Position numbers and translations under genes: made by a program. DNA of 64,000 bases from an uncultured Verrucomicrobia subdivision 3 bacterium (GTDB lineage: Bacteria; Verrucomicrobiota; Verrucomicrobiia; Limisphaerales; UBA11358): the NCBI GenBank assembly GCA_903875465.1, contig CAIQWB010000099.1, forward strand, positions 1-64,000. The letters are read 5' to 3'. Below the pieces are notes generated by a model. The model was not told the DNA's origin. It did not search any database and was given only the letters and a program-made list of their open reading frames with translations. Within the stretch, counting starts at the first letter, position 1. Every line of letters starts with the position of its first letter. Below, one piece after another: positions 17,738 to 27,413 of this stretch.

Positions 17738-18747
17738 AGAGGCGTCCGCTTTGGTGGTGGTTTTTGCTGCTTGTGCTGGCCAGCCAGGTCACGGGCTGCG
17801 GCACGTTTGTGGCCCACCGGATCCTCCAGGCACCCAACACCTATCCCACCTGGTTTGCGCCCGCTCCGCCGGTGACCCTGGATTATAGCCTCAAATTTCT
17901 GACCAATTTCCCCAGGCATTATGTGTCCGTGGGACCGCCCGCGGCGCGCTTGTGTTACCGGGTGATTGAACCGGCCACTTATCGGGTAAGCGTTACCACC
18001 AGCAACTGGATCGAGCACGGCCGGCAACGATTTAAGTTTACCTTTGAGGCCAGCGTACCGGCGGCCACCAATGTTTGGACGGCAACGCCCCGGGGCACGG
18101 TTTTTCTGCTGCACGGTTACGGCCTGGCCCAATTCTCCCTGGCACCCTGGGCATTACGCTTGGCGGAGGCCGGCTGGCGGTGTGTGTTGGTGGATTTGCG
18201 GGGCCATGGGCGATCAACTGGACAGAAAATTTATTACGGCCTGCAGGAAACCCATGACTTAAGCCAGTTGCTCGACGCATTGGCGGCCAACGGGGCCATA
18301 ACTCCACCGGTGGCGGCCTTGGGCGAATCGTATGGGGCTGCGGTGGCGCTCCGGTGGGCCACCCTCGAACCCCGCGTCCAAAACGTGGTGGCCATGGCAC
18401 CTTATGGCAGCCTCTCGAATGCCGTGCTCAATATTTGTCATGATTATGCGGATTGGCTGCCCACGGGACTGGCTAAATCCGGGATGCGGGAATTGCCCGC
18501 CTGCCTGGGCGTGCCGGCGTCCGAATTGGATATCACAATCGTATTAGCCCGGCATCCCGTTCGAGCTTTGTTTGTGGCGGGGGCGGCCGATACCATCGCT
18601 CCGGCGGCGGACGTGAGCGCCCTGTGGCAACTGGCCGCCCCGGGAAGTGATTTGCGGATCGTGCCGCAGGCCACGCATGAGGCCCTGGCCTATTATTTTG
18701 ATGATCTGGCCGGGCCGGTGCTGGCCTGGCTGGCCCGGCCAAAATAA
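17734..18747 (+). CDS. alpha/beta hydrolase lipoprotein
   Basis: 337 residues with a lipoprotein signal (cysteine 22 in QVTGCGTF). The fold shows [11 protein letters not shown] (oxyanion side), [10 protein letters not shown], nucleophile motif GESYG (S199), an acid in AGAADTIAP and a terminal histidine in ATHEALAYY. This monoacylglycerol-lipase-like set suggests a membrane-tethered esterase or lipase. It is translationally coupled to YjbQ (ATGA overlap). Its stop codon lies inside the T-run of the antisense small-RNA terminator at 18741-18771. Confidence 0.88.
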   Translation: MKRRPLWWWFLLLVLASQVTGCGTFVAHRILQAPNTYPTWFAPAPPVTLDYSLKFLTNFPRHYVSVGPPAARLCYRVIEPATYRVSVTTSNWIEHGRQRFKFTFEASVPAATNVWTATPRGTVFLLHGYGLAQFSLAPWALRLAEAGWRCVLVDLRGHGRSTGQKIYYGLQETHDLSQLLDALAANGAITPPVAALGESYGAAVALRWATLEPRVQNVVAMAPYGSLSNAVLNICHDYADWLPTGLAKSGMRELPACLGVPASELDITIVLARHPVRALFVAGAADTIAPAADVSALWQLAAPGSDLRIVPQATHEALAYYFDDLAGPVLAWLARPK

Positions 18748-18771
18748 AAAAGGCCGGACACTTGTCCGGCC
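18741..18771 (-). terminator. intrinsic terminator of small RNA copy A
   Basis: GGCCGGACACTTGTCCGGCC (18752-18771) is a perfect palindrome. On the minus strand it is followed by TTTTTTATTTT (18741-18751). The + strand side lacks a T-run, so it works as a terminator only for minus-strand transcripts. Confidence 0.85.
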
Positions 18772-18894
18772 CGTGGTGATGAGGTTTATACGCCTTCACC
18801 CAGACGCTCAGAACGGTGACGGGCCCACACAGTCGCTGTTCGGACCGCGTCACCAGCAAAACCTCTCTGCCAACCCTGAAACGAACAGCGAAAT
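18741..18894 (-). ncRNA. putative small RNA, copy A of a tandem pair
   Basis: A block of 143 bases (18752-18894) is repeated at 18997-19139 with 7 substitutions and no gaps. Read on the minus strand it ends in a perfect GC-rich palindrome (18752-18771) followed by a T-run (18741-18751), an intrinsic terminator. Upstream it contains GAGGTTT pairing with AAACCTC and GTGACG pairing with CGTCAC. In the second copy the first stem becomes AAGGTTT/AAACCTT, a compensatory change that supports folding as RNA. Its 3' end overlaps the end of the hydrolase gene. I do not recognise the family. Confidence 0.7.
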
Positions 18895-18985
18895 CAATTA
18901 TGATATTGAGACCCGGCCCTTCGGAAAGTGTTCAATGAAACTGAAAATTTAAACTGCAGTGAATAAAACAGCCCGGAGGTGGTGG

Positions 18986-19016
18986 TAAAAATAAAAGGCC
19001 GGACACTTGTCCGGCC
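18986..19016 (-). terminator. intrinsic terminator of small RNA copy B
   Basis: The same 20-base palindrome as in copy A lies at 18997-19016, followed on the minus strand by TTTTATTTTTA (18986-18996). Confidence 0.85.
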
Positions 19017-19139
19017 AGTGGTGATAAGGTTTATACGCCTTCACCCAGACGCTCAGAAGTGTGACGGGCCAACACAGTCGCCGTTCGGACCGCGTCACCA
19101 GCAAAACCTTTCTGCCAACCCTGAAACGAACAGCGAAAT
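18986..19139 (-). ncRNA. putative small RNA, copy B of a tandem pair
   Basis: Second copy of the 143-base block (18997-19139), 95% identical to copy A, with its own identical palindromic terminator (18997-19016) and T-run (18986-18996). Upstream of both copies on the minus strand the blocks TTGAACA and GTCTCA..TAT are kept at the same spacing, as expected if each copy carries its own promoter, although a standard -35/-10 pair is not clear. No open frame is conserved between the copies. Tandem duplicated small RNAs with independent terminators fit this arrangement. Confidence 0.7.
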
Positions 19140-19216
19140 TGATCGTTAATAATGAGACTCAACGATTTGCAAATTGTTCAAAGTTTTTAAAAATATTTTT
19201 TGACCGGGCTGGTTTC

Positions 19217-19762
19217 TTATTTTTCTGCCAGTGCGCCGGCAATGGCCGCCAGTACTTCTGGTGAGTTGGGCTTGGTGTTGGAGGGGAAGCGTTTGATGAT
19301 CCGGCCATCGCGGCTGATCAGGAATTTGGTGAAATTCCAACCAATGTCCCCGGGGAAGGGCGATTCGGGTCCGGCCAGAGCGGTATACAGGGGGTGGCGG
19401 TGGGCACCGTTAACCTCGATTTTGTCAAAGAGCGGAAAGGTGACATTATATTTACTGGTGCAGAACTGTTTGATTTCCTCGTTGCTACCGGGTTCCTGGC
19501 CCATGAACTGGTTGCAGGGGAAGCCTAAAACAACCAGGCCCTTTTCTTGATTAGTCTGGTACTCGGCTTCCAAAGCCTGGTACTGGGGGGTAAAACCACA
19601 ATGCGAGGCCACATTTACGATTAACAAGACCTTGCCTTTAAAGGGGGCCAGGGTGGTTGCTTTGCCGTCAATGTCCTTGACGGGGATGTCGTATAGGGAG
19701 GCGGCGGGGGTGGATAACCTAGGGAGCAAGATCAGGGCGGCGGCAATGGCAAATATTTTCAT
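19217..19762 (-). CDS. glutathione peroxidase family thiol peroxidase, exported
   Basis: 181 residues, with a signal peptide at about 1-20. The peroxidatic cysteine is C55 in NVASHCGFTPQY. The block LGFPCNQFMGQEPG carries the conserved Gln and resolving-type Cys, and WNFTKFLI carries the Trp-Asn pair, so the catalytic set is complete. Bacterial non-selenium members usually use thioredoxin to reduce hydroperoxides. Export to the periplasm suggests protection of the envelope. It stands between the small-RNA pair and a GH127 gene on the same strand. Confidence 0.95.
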   Translation of the reverse strand: MKIFAIAAALILLPRLSTPAASLYDIPVKDIDGKATTLAPFKGKVLLIVNVASHCGFTPQYQALEAEYQTNQEKGLVVLGFPCNQFMGQEPGSNEEIKQFCTSKYNVTFPLFDKIEVNGAHRHPLYTALAGPESPFPGDIGWNFTKFLISRDGRIIKRFPSNTKPNSPEVLAAIAGALAEK

Positions 19763-19866
19763 GCCAGAACAATTGGCTATAACTGGCAGTTTGTCAAATT
19801 TTGGCAGGTGTTCACCCTGCTTGGTGACTGGAACGGGTTGACCATGACTCGCAGGCGCCGGTCAGG

Positions 19867-22659
19867 TTAATCCTTCAGCCAGACAATGGAGGCTCCAGGC
19901 GGCGAGGCCGGGCTGGCCTTATGGACGTGGGCGTGGGCGGCAGTTTCGCCGGAATAATCCACGGCGGAGACTGTGGCCGACGGGGGCGTGGCGGGGGTGG
20001 CACGATTGTTGCGGGCGAAGTTGGGAATGGCCAGGAGCGGACTGCCATCCGCCCAAGTGCCTTGCAAGGCGATGACGCCATCTAGCAAATCACCTTTCCA
20101 TACCGGGGTTAAGGGGGAATTCCCGAGTGATTGATCCAAGTTCGGTTGATCCGCCGTTTCCACATTGTAAAGCAGCGGGCCATAACGCAGGGCCACCCGG
20201 CCGCGGTCGGCCTGGATGTGGTTGTCGGCTTTGATGCGCTGCACCGCCAGGGGCAGCTCTAAAGTCACCGTGTCACCCGCTTGCCAGGTGCGGCTGATCG
20301 CGACATAACCATTGAGCACTTCGGGGGCAAGGGGCCGGCCATTGACCGCCAGGGCGTTGAGGCCGGAGACGGCGGGGGTTTCCGTATAAAGCTGGCTCGT
20401 GGCGCGGTTGGGTACGCGCACGTAAACGGTAAAGGCCTTGGCGGTCTTGGGGTTGACGATGATGGCCACCCGCCCGTTCCAGGGATAGTCGGTTTTCTGC
20501 ACCATTTCGACATCCGTGCCGGCCACATTTTCGACCTTGATGGTGCTGCCGATGAAGAGGTTGACGTACAGACCGTCCGGCCCCTTCACGTAAGTCCAGG
20601 TGGGGAGCATCAACAGCGTGCGCGGAATATTGCCCACGCAGCAGGGGCAGACATGCCAGGGCCCCCGGTCCCCGCCTTGGAGCGGATTAGTGTATTGAAA
20701 ATTATGGCCGTCCAGATCGGTGGAACCCAACAGGGCGTTGTAGAGGGTTTCCTCGTACAAGTCCGCGTATTTGGCATCGTGATAAGCGAGATTGAGTTTG
20801 TACTGGAAGAAAATCAGGCCGCAACTCGAGCAGGATTCGCAGTAGGCATCGTTGGGCAGCGAATAATTGGGGCCAAAACCCTCGGAGGTTTCGCCACTGC
20901 CCACTCCGCCAGTGACATAATATTTCTTATTCACCAAATTATCCCATAACGAGGCCACGGCGCTGGAGTAATCGGGATCCCCCGTTTCAGCCGCAATATC
21001 TGCCAGGCCAGAATAGAAATAGACGGCGCGGACAGCATGGCCCACGGCCTCGTATTGTTGAATGGGCGGGAGATGGCTTTGGTCGTATTCCGCACCGCCA
21101 CGACGGGAGTCCAGCAGGAAGCGGGCGAGGCGGATATAAGCATCGCCTTGGCCGCCGCCTTCCTGGTCATTCACAAACCGGCCGAAACGTACTAGCGCTT
21201 GTTCCATCTCCTCATGCCCGTCGAACCATTCACGCTTGCCGGGCCCAATATGGGACACCCAGCAATCCGCCAGCCGCCGGGCGGCGCTGTATAGGCGTTT
21301 GTCTTTTCCCTCGGTCAGCGTGTAATGGTTGATGGCCGATTCGATGAAATAACCGCCGACATACCCCTCGTGGCCGCCGCGCATGCCCGGCCACCAATGT
21401 TCCGGCCACTGGGAACGCGGGGCCAGGGTATAGGCGGTTTGCAAATAACCATCCGGCTCCTGTGCCGCGAGAATTTTGGGAATCCAATCGGCCAGCGTGG
21501 CCCGCATTTTCTCCTGGGCACCGAGGATATCCGGGTCGCCTTGAGCGTCCACCATGAGGGCCAGACACATGGATTCGACGGTTTCATGCACCCAGGCATT
21601 GGCGAAGACGTAACCTTTTTGGCGGGCGTGGGGTTCCCCGCGCAGGGCCTTGGCGGCTTCCACAAAGTTATCCATGCCGCCCTGACCCTCGGTCAGGTTG
21701 GTGCGGTTGATCATGTCGATGCAATGGGGAACCCAGTTGACGATGAGGGCCTTGGCGCGCGCGTTCCACAGCGGGTTGTCGATAGTATAATGCTTGGTGT
21801 AGACGACATCGAGGCGGCGGGTGGGCGGGGGATTGGCGGCCTTGACCTGGAGGGTGGAGACGGTCTTTAACCGGCCGCTGCCGGCACTCAGTTGGAGGGT
21901 GTAATCGCCCGGGACGGAAAAGGTGGCGGTGGTCACCGGGGCATGGGCCTCGGCAAACAAAACCGGGCCGGGCCCGTTGAGTGCTTGCCACTGAACAACC
22001 AGTTTTTGGGTCGGTTTGAGGGCGTTCACCCGGCCGTTTAAGTAAGTTTTACCACCGAGGATCACGGACCGATCCACCCCGGCGACCACGGTTGGCGGAA
22101 AATCGGGGGAATTGCCGGAGTCAAGGACGCGCCATTCGAGGAGGCCGGTGGAGAAATTGCCGCTGCCGTCCATTTCCAGCCGGAGCCGGGTGGTGGTGAC
22201 TTCATCGAAGGTGGTGACATTAAACTGGTCGCCCGCCACACCCAAACCGATGGGGTGGGCCACGGGCAGGAATTCATGACCGTTCCAATACTGGAGGCGG
22301 CAGGCTGAAGGCATCCGCACGCCCTGATGATCGTCCCACCAATAGACTTTCACCTGCCGCGTGCTGATGGGTTGCGACCAGTCGTATTGAACCCATTGGG
22401 TGCCGGTGCGCGGCCAGTTGCCATACGAGCCGGTACCCCGTTCGAGGGAATTGGCGGGGGCGTTGCCGTCATTGAGCGCCGTCACGGAGGTGTCCCCGGA
22501 AGTGTAAGCGGCAGAGGGGGTGGCGACGAGGGCGAGATTGATTTCGTCAGCCGCGCGGATTTTCCCGGGCAGGACCAGCGCGAGCAGGCAGCCTCCCGCC
22601 AGCACAAAGGCAAAAGCGCTCCGCAGGAATTGGCCGGGTGAAGGGGTGGTTTGCTTCAT
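19867..22659 (-). CDS. GH127 glycosidase with N-terminal F5/8-like domain
   Basis: 930 residues with a signal peptide (about 13-36). Residues about 40-185 form a discoidin-like domain (VYWWDDHQGV, SACRLQYW) that strongly resembles the C-terminal domain of the gene at 457-3003. An Ig-like linker follows at about 190-275. The catalytic part is canonical GH127: MRGGHEGY, a TSEGFG block with the likely acid/base Glu, YCESCSSC (E-S-C zinc ligands) and CPCCVGN with the nucleophile and zinc cysteines. Expected activity is exo-beta-L-arabinofuranosidase on arabinan or arabinosylated proteins. It sits near GH28 and GH-A genes. Confidence 0.9.
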   Translation of the reverse strand: MKQTTPSPGQFLRSAFAFVLAGGCLLALVLPGKIRAADEINLALVATPSAAYTSGDTSVTALNDGNAPANSLERGTGSYGNWPRTGTQWVQYDWSQPISTRQVKVYWWDDHQGVRMPSACRLQYWNGHEFLPVAHPIGLGVAGDQFNVTTFDEVTTTRLRLEMDGSGNFSTGLLEWRVLDSGNSPDFPPTVVAGVDRSVILGGKTYLNGRVNALKPTQKLVVQWQALNGPGPVLFAEAHAPVTTATFSVPGDYTLQLSAGSGRLKTVSTLQVKAANPPPTRRLDVVYTKHYTIDNPLWNARAKALIVNWVPHCIDMINRTNLTEGQGGMDNFVEAAKALRGEPHARQKGYVFANAWVHETVESMCLALMVDAQGDPDILGAQEKMRATLADWIPKILAAQEPDGYLQTAYTLAPRSQWPEHWWPGMRGGHEGYVGGYFIESAINHYTLTEGKDKRLYSAARRLADCWVSHIGPGKREWFDGHEEMEQALVRFGRFVNDQEGGGQGDAYIRLARFLLDSRRGGAEYDQSHLPPIQQYEAVGHAVRAVYFYSGLADIAAETGDPDYSSAVASLWDNLVNKKYYVTGGVGSGETSEGFGPNYSLPNDAYCESCSSCGLIFFQYKLNLAYHDAKYADLYEETLYNALLGSTDLDGHNFQYTNPLQGGDRGPWHVCPCCVGNIPRTLLMLPTWTYVKGPDGLYVNLFIGSTIKVENVAGTDVEMVQKTDYPWNGRVAIIVNPKTAKAFTVYVRVPNRATSQLYTETPAVSGLNALAVNGRPLAPEVLNGYVAISRTWQAGDTVTLELPLAVQRIKADNHIQADRGRVALRYGPLLYNVETADQPNLDQSLGNSPLTPVWKGDLLDGVIALQGTWADGSPLLAIPNFARNNRATPATPPSATVSAVDYSGETAAHAHVHKASPASPPGASIVWLKD

Positions 22660-22845
22660 ATAAAAAATTCTCTACGGCAGCATCTCATTAGGCAGAGCTA
22701 AAAATTCCACAAGGACGGAGGTTTGGCAATTTATTCCCCAGCAGAGCAGTCTGGCATGCCTTGCGGCGGTTGGCAAACCGATGGACCTATTGCCCGGCCA
22801 GGACTGCGGTTAGTGAGCCATGTGCGATGGCCGGTCGTCTGGCGA

Positions 22846-25800
22846 TCAGTTCCCACTTTTTTTTGCCGGGGGCACGCAGTTTTGGGTGAAGGAGAGTTCG
22901 GCATCCGTATGAACCCGATTGCCCACCGGGTCCACGAGGGCGACGGTGGCCAGCACAATAAGGTGCTTCGCTTTCTTGTCGGTCGGTTCGAGGGGCAGGC
23001 CGGTGCGGGGATCCACGGGCTGGCTTAGGATCAGGGTTTGGCCATCGTACAGATTGGCCGTGGTCAGGAACTGGCGCTCGGTGATTTGGGGACGGGCGAT
23101 GGTGATGAGGTCACCACTCTGGGGCAAGTCATCAATATAAATAAGCACTTTGTTGGTGGGCTGGTCGTAGCCGACGAATTCGTCGGCGGTGGCGACTACT
23201 TTCAGGTTGATGGTGTAACCATCCGCCAGGACTTGGGGAACGACGTCGAAGATTGGGCCGAATTCACGGTTGGTGACCACCAAGAGCCCCGCCCGTGGGT
23301 TGTTCGCTTCGGCGCGGGTCACTCCGGGCGGGGTCAGGGCTTTGGGATTAATGCCATTAATTACGGTTATGACTTTCGTGGAGCGCATTTGGGTTTGCCG
23401 GTCAGTGGTGGTGGTGACCTCGGGTTCGGCGAGTTCGGTGAATCCAGGTTGGGTGCGCAGTTGCTTTAATAATTGGGTGACAGCGGCCGGGGCCATAATG
23501 CCCGCCAGGTTGGGGGCATTTTGAAAATTTGTAAGGGTGGGGAAATGAACGTCATTGCCCATGATTTCGATAAAGCGGGTCTTGATGTGGAGTTGCGGCC
23601 GGACATTAATGAGGCAGGTTTCCCACAACTGTTCGATGACGGCCAAATCATCCCTGGAGGCTTTGACAAGGAGAATGCCCTGACGCTCATTGTAAACCAT
23701 TGACTTGGGGGCCGTCAGCGACAGTCCAGAACGGTGGCAAAGGCGTTGCAAGGCAGCCGGCACATCCGACAACGCCAGCGGCGTGGTTTCGCCCAACGCC
23801 CGCTGCAACCCGGCGGCAGCCACCACCCGATCTACGGAAAATGACCGGGTAACCAGATTGGTGGACAGGCTCAAGGTGGGGCCAGTGTTGGTGGGGGAAA
23901 GTACACTGGGAAGATTCACCGACGGAATATTTGCCTGGCTAATCCGGTTTTCACTTTCCCGTCCGCTGGTGGTGGTTACTTCGGGTTCGGCCAGGTTTTC
24001 AACCCCCTGGCGTTCCTCCAGAGCGTGGATGGCGGTTTGGAAATTGGGATTGCTCCGAACACCGACGGTTGAAGTATTGGTAGAACCGGGTCCCTGAAGG
24101 GAGTGCTGGTGGTTTAAATTAACGATGATGCGTTCGATGAGGTCCAAATCCGACTCGGTGGCCTTGCAAAAGAGCAGACCGAGGCGTTCATTGTAGAAGA
24201 CCGCTTTGGGCGCGTTTAGATCCACGCCCCGGTCGCGAAAATATTCGCGCAGGCGAACGACAAAATCAACAGCCTGGGTTTGGCTGGTCACGTTAGTACC
24301 CGGCCAGTTGCTCGGGGGCAGGATGGAATAGAAGATGTCGCCGGTCACTTTAAAGGTGCGCATGAACAAAGGCGGACCCGTATCCGGGGGCTTGGCGGAA
24401 AACACAACGGCGAAATCTTGAATGGAATATTTCAGGGGACGACCAGTCACGAGCACGATGGCATCCAAGACATCGGCCACCCGGACGTTGGTCAGGTTCA
24501 TTTGAATGGGAACGGCGCCGACATCAAACGCCGCCGGGGCGTTGGTCACCGGCAGGCCGGTGGCAGGGGCGATTTGGTCGACCAAGGGGGTGGATGTGGA
24601 ATTGATAAGGAAGTTGATGCCGGTATGGTCCGGGTCGAGCCGGGTGATCTGGGCGGACAAGTCGCGGAGGACTTCAGTGAGGGGCAATTGATGCCAGGCC
24701 ACCGTGGGAAGCTGAATGGTCTGGAGTTTATGAACGATACCCTGGCGGCCCGGGCTGCTGTAATAGAGAGTCTGGTTGGTGCGGGCGGTTTGCGCCTGCT
24801 GGATCAAATTCAAATAATAGAAGGCGGCGGTGTTTTCCGGGTCCAATTTAACGGCGGCCTTGAGTTTAACCTCGGCCTCGTCCAGCCTGCCCATTTCGTA
24901 GAGTAATTTGCCATCTTGAAGGAGGGTGCTGACTTGGGGCCGGGCATTCGGGCTGGAGGAGGAAGCCGCCGAGGGGCGGATGCCCAACAGGACGGAGGCG
25001 ATAACGGCCTGATCGGCGGCGGTGGCATACACCGCGAGTTCGTCGTTGGTATAAGTAAAGTGGCGGGGCGGCAGCCAGTTCAGGCCGGCCGCATCAATGA
25101 AATCGCGCAGCATGGAGGAAGAATCGTCGTTGCGATTGGTGGACCAGCCGTGCGCGTGCCAGGCGGCGGACAAGTCGGCGGCGGGGAGGGAAAACGTGCG
25201 GTCCACGAAAGGCGTTGAGGTGTCGGGGTTGGTGGCGTCCCAAGCCACGAGCAGGATCACCTGGCACTTGCCAGGTTGCGCGGGGTTGGGGACAGCCCAG
25301 GCCAGCGCGCCGCCAAATGGAATGCGGAATTTAGAATGCTGCGGGGTTTGAATCTGGCCGCCCAGGAGCAGCCTGAACTGGCAGTGCATGGCGTTCCCGG
25401 CCAGCAACGGATGCACGGTGAAATCCATGGGGGTCCAATCCGGCTGCGTGGCCGGCAGGCGCGCTTCCCAGCCGCTGGTGATCTGCCGGCCCGCCACATT
25501 GGTAGTTTCCCAGGTGATGCTGCCCAGGGCATTCGTGACTCCGCCCACGAGGTAGCGAAAACTTCCCCCGCTGAGGCCGGGCTGATCGAGGCCGGCGGGA
25601 TAATTATTGTAGAACCGGGCCCCGGCCTTTTTTAATTGGGTGAGCAGGCCGTCCACCTCCCGGGGCGGGATCAAGGCCGGGGATAAGAGATTCGCCAGGG
25701 CGGGCACGCCCTGGAGCAATGAGGCTTGATCCACGATCAGAAAATGGGCCAGTAAACTGACGTTGTGATAACCGGCAAATTGCGCATCGGGCCACGGAGT

Positions 25801-26976
25801 GGTTTGGCCGGGGGCAGGTTCGGCTGGCGCGGCGGGGGACAGTGGGTTATCGACCGCCAGGGAAATGTTGGAATTGGCCATGCTGGCGGGGGCAGACGGG
25901 GTGTCCATCGGGGGCGGGAGCGGCGGGGCGTCGCCCATGGGCAGGGCGACGGCGGAGAACGCCAGGATGCCCAGCGTGGCCAGGAAGCCCAAACCGGCGC
26001 GCTGGGGCACGGGGAAATTGACGAGCCGTTCGATGCGCTGGCGCAGGGCGCTACGAAATTCCAGGATGCCGACCAGGCCGAGGCTGGCGAGCGGGCGTTG
26101 GAAGGCGAATTTTGCGACGGCCAGCAGGGTGGGGGCGTAGATTTCGGCATCGGCCCGGAGCGCGACCATCACGGCCTCATCCACGGCCTCCTCGCGCACG
26201 CGGCGGAGGCGGGCATTGGCCAGCCAGACCAGCGGATGCCACCAGTAAACGATCTGGAGCAGGGCCTGGGCGAAGTTCACCCAGACATCGCCCCGGCGCA
26301 CATGCATGAGTTCGTGGACGAGGACAGCGCGGAGTTGTTCCGGGGCGAGGGTGTCGGCCAGGGACTGGGGCAGGAGGATGACGGGGCGAAAGAGGCCGCA
26401 CACCGCGGGGGACATGGTGTCGTTGGTGAGTTTCACGGGAACGGAGGAGGAGAAGCCGGCCAGTTGCCGGGCTTCGACCAGCCGGTGGCTTAGTTCCGCG
26501 TCGGGCTGGGCTGCGCGACTGGTGCCGATCACCTGCCGCCAGCGTAGGAGCAACCAGCCCAGCAGGATCAGGCTCACCGTTCCGACCAGCAGTAGGCCCC
26601 AGGCGGGCAGGCTCAGGGAGGGCGGGGGCGGGAGGGGCGCGGGTGTCAGGGGAGCGGGTTGGTCCAGCGGAGGCAGATCATATTGGGTGATCGTATAATC
26701 CCGGGCGGGCACTTCGGGGTCGGGCAGCGGGGCGGCCGTGGCCCGGCTCAGCCACCAGGCGGGACTCGTGGGCAGGGCGAGGGCAGGCGGGAGGACGAGT
26801 TTTACCAGCAGAACTAACCACAACCCGTGGCGAACGGAGGCCCGCACACGGTGACGCAACCCGAAGTCCAGCGCGAGCAGCACGAGCACGAGCAGGCTGG
26901 ATTGCCAGAACATCGCCACGGCAAACTCCAGAGCGGCCGTTCCCCATTGATTCAACGTTTCGATGGCGGGGTTCAT
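22846..26976 (-). CDS. giant M56 (BlaR1-type) membrane metallopeptidase fused to secretin-like/STN domains
   Basis: 1376 residues. The N-terminal third is a BlaR1/MecR1-type M56 peptidase with hydrophobic segments at about 19-40, 50-68, 124-146 and 328-347, the zinc motif HELMH at 221-225 and a second metal-ligand region REEAVDEAV near 261. After a long exported stretch comes a TPR-like helix pair (RLDEAEVKLKAAVKLDPEN). Next comes an STN-like segment (VPIQMNLTNVRVADVLDAI), then two repeats (APKAVFYNERLGLLF and APKSMVYNERQGILL) and two LAEPEVTTT blocks of the secretin type. BlaI is encoded one base upstream. A sensor that cleaves BlaI is the family expectation. What the exported half senses is unknown. 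Confidence 0.85.
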   Translation of the reverse strand: MNPAIETLNQWGTAALEFAVAMFWQSSLLVLVLLALDFGLRHRVRASVRHGLWLVLLVKLVLPPALALPTSPAWWLSRATAAPLPDPEVPARDYTITQYDLPPLDQPAPLTPAPLPPPPSLSLPAWGLLLVGTVSLILLGWLLLRWRQVIGTSRAAQPDAELSHRLVEARQLAGFSSSVPVKLTNDTMSPAVCGLFRPVILLPQSLADTLAPEQLRAVLVHELMHVRRGDVWVNFAQALLQIVYWWHPLVWLANARLRRVREEAVDEAVMVALRADAEIYAPTLLAVAKFAFQRPLASLGLVGILEFRSALRQRIERLVNFPVPQRAGLGFLATLGILAFSAVALPMGDAPPLPPPMDTPSAPASMANSNISLAVDNPLSPAAPAEPAPGQTTPWPDAQFAGYHNVSLLAHFLIVDQASLLQGVPALANLLSPALIPPREVDGLLTQLKKAGARFYNNYPAGLDQPGLSGGSFRYLVGGVTNALGSITWETTNVAGRQITSGWEARLPATQPDWTPMDFTVHPLLAGNAMHCQFRLLLGGQIQTPQHSKFRIPFGGALAWAVPNPAQPGKCQVILLVAWDATNPDTSTPFVDRTFSLPAADLSAAWHAHGWSTNRNDDSSSMLRDFIDAAGLNWLPPRHFTYTNDELAVYATAADQAVIASVLLGIRPSAASSSSPNARPQVSTLLQDGKLLYEMGRLDEAEVKLKAAVKLDPENTAAFYYLNLIQQAQTARTNQTLYYSSPGRQGIVHKLQTIQLPTVAWHQLPLTEVLRDLSAQITRLDPDHTGINFLINSTSTPLVDQIAPATGLPVTNAPAAFDVGAVPIQMNLTNVRVADVLDAIVLVTGRPLKYSIQDFAVVFSAKPPDTGPPLFMRTFKVTGDIFYSILPPSNWPGTNVTSQTQAVDFVVRLREYFRDRGVDLNAPKAVFYNERLGLLFCKATESDLDLIERIIVNLNHQHSLQGPGSTNTSTVGVRSNPNFQTAIHALEERQGVENLAEPEVTTTSGRESENRISQANIPSVNLPSVLSPTNTGPTLSLSTNLVTRSFSVDRVVAAAGLQRALGETTPLALSDVPAALQRLCHRSGLSLTAPKSMVYNERQGILLVKASRDDLAVIEQLWETCLINVRPQLHIKTRFIEIMGNDVHFPTLTNFQNAPNLAGIMAPAAVTQLLKQLRTQPGFTELAEPEVTTTTDRQTQMRSTKVITVINGINPKALTPPGVTRAEANNPRAGLLVVTNREFGPIFDVVPQVLADGYTINLKVVATADEFVGYDQPTNKVLIYIDDLPQSGDLITIARPQITERQFLTTANLYDGQTLILSQPVDPRTGLPLEPTDKKAKHLIVLATVALVDPVGNRVHTDAELSFTQNCVPPAKKSGN

Positions 26977-26977
26977 A

Positions 26978-27367
26978 TTATTTTTTCGCCGCCTTCTTCC
27001 GGGATTTGATCAGGGCTTCGAGGGCGTCCAGTTCACTGGCCTGCAATGGACCGGATTCAATGAGGCACTGGACCATGGGGGTGAGCGCGCCGTTAAAGGC
27101 GTGTTTGAGGGTGTAGAGCAATTCGCCGCGTTGTGCCTCAGCGCGGGTCACGGCGGAACGATAGCTGGTCATTTTACCCTGCTTTTCGGCGCGCAGCAGA
27201 CCCTTGGCGACCATGCGGTCCATCATGGTGCGAGTGGTGGAATAGGTCCACTGGGTGGCGGCGAACAGGGCTTCCTGGATGGCGGGGGCGCTGCAGGGTT
27301 CACGGTCCCACACGGCCTTGATGATGGCCCACTCGGCCTCGGTGAGTTCGATGGGAGATGGATGCAT
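26978..27367 (-). CDS. BlaI/MecI/CopY family transcriptional repressor
   Basis: 129 residues. The winged-helix region is clear: LTEAEWAIIKAVWDREPCSAP, then YSTTRTMMDRMVAKGLL, the recognition part. The C-terminal half (from about residue 80) is the dimerisation and cleavage region. Members repress their own operon and are cut by the M56 partner, encoded here one base downstream. Two TACA-NN-TGTA-type operators lie just upstream of the start. Real targets need not be beta-lactamases, as none is adjacent. Confidence 0.93.
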   Translation of the reverse strand: MHPSPIELTEAEWAIIKAVWDREPCSAPAIQEALFAATQWTYSTTRTMMDRMVAKGLLRAEKQGKMTSYRSAVTRAEAQRGELLYTLKHAFNGALTPMVQCLIESGPLQASELDALEALIKSRKKAAKK

Positions 27368-27382
27368 ATGCGGGTGAGATTA

Positions 27383-27396
27383 TTTACATTTGTAAA
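27383..27396. promoter_or_regulatory. BlaI-type operator 1
   Basis: TTTACATTTGTAAA is a perfect dyad (TTTACA-TT-TGTAAA) 16 bases upstream of the blaI start. The TACA-NN-TGTA core is that of known BlaI/MecI operators. It probably mediates autorepression. Confidence 0.75.
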
Positions 27397-27413
27397 GAAT
27401 TGCAAGTTGATTC

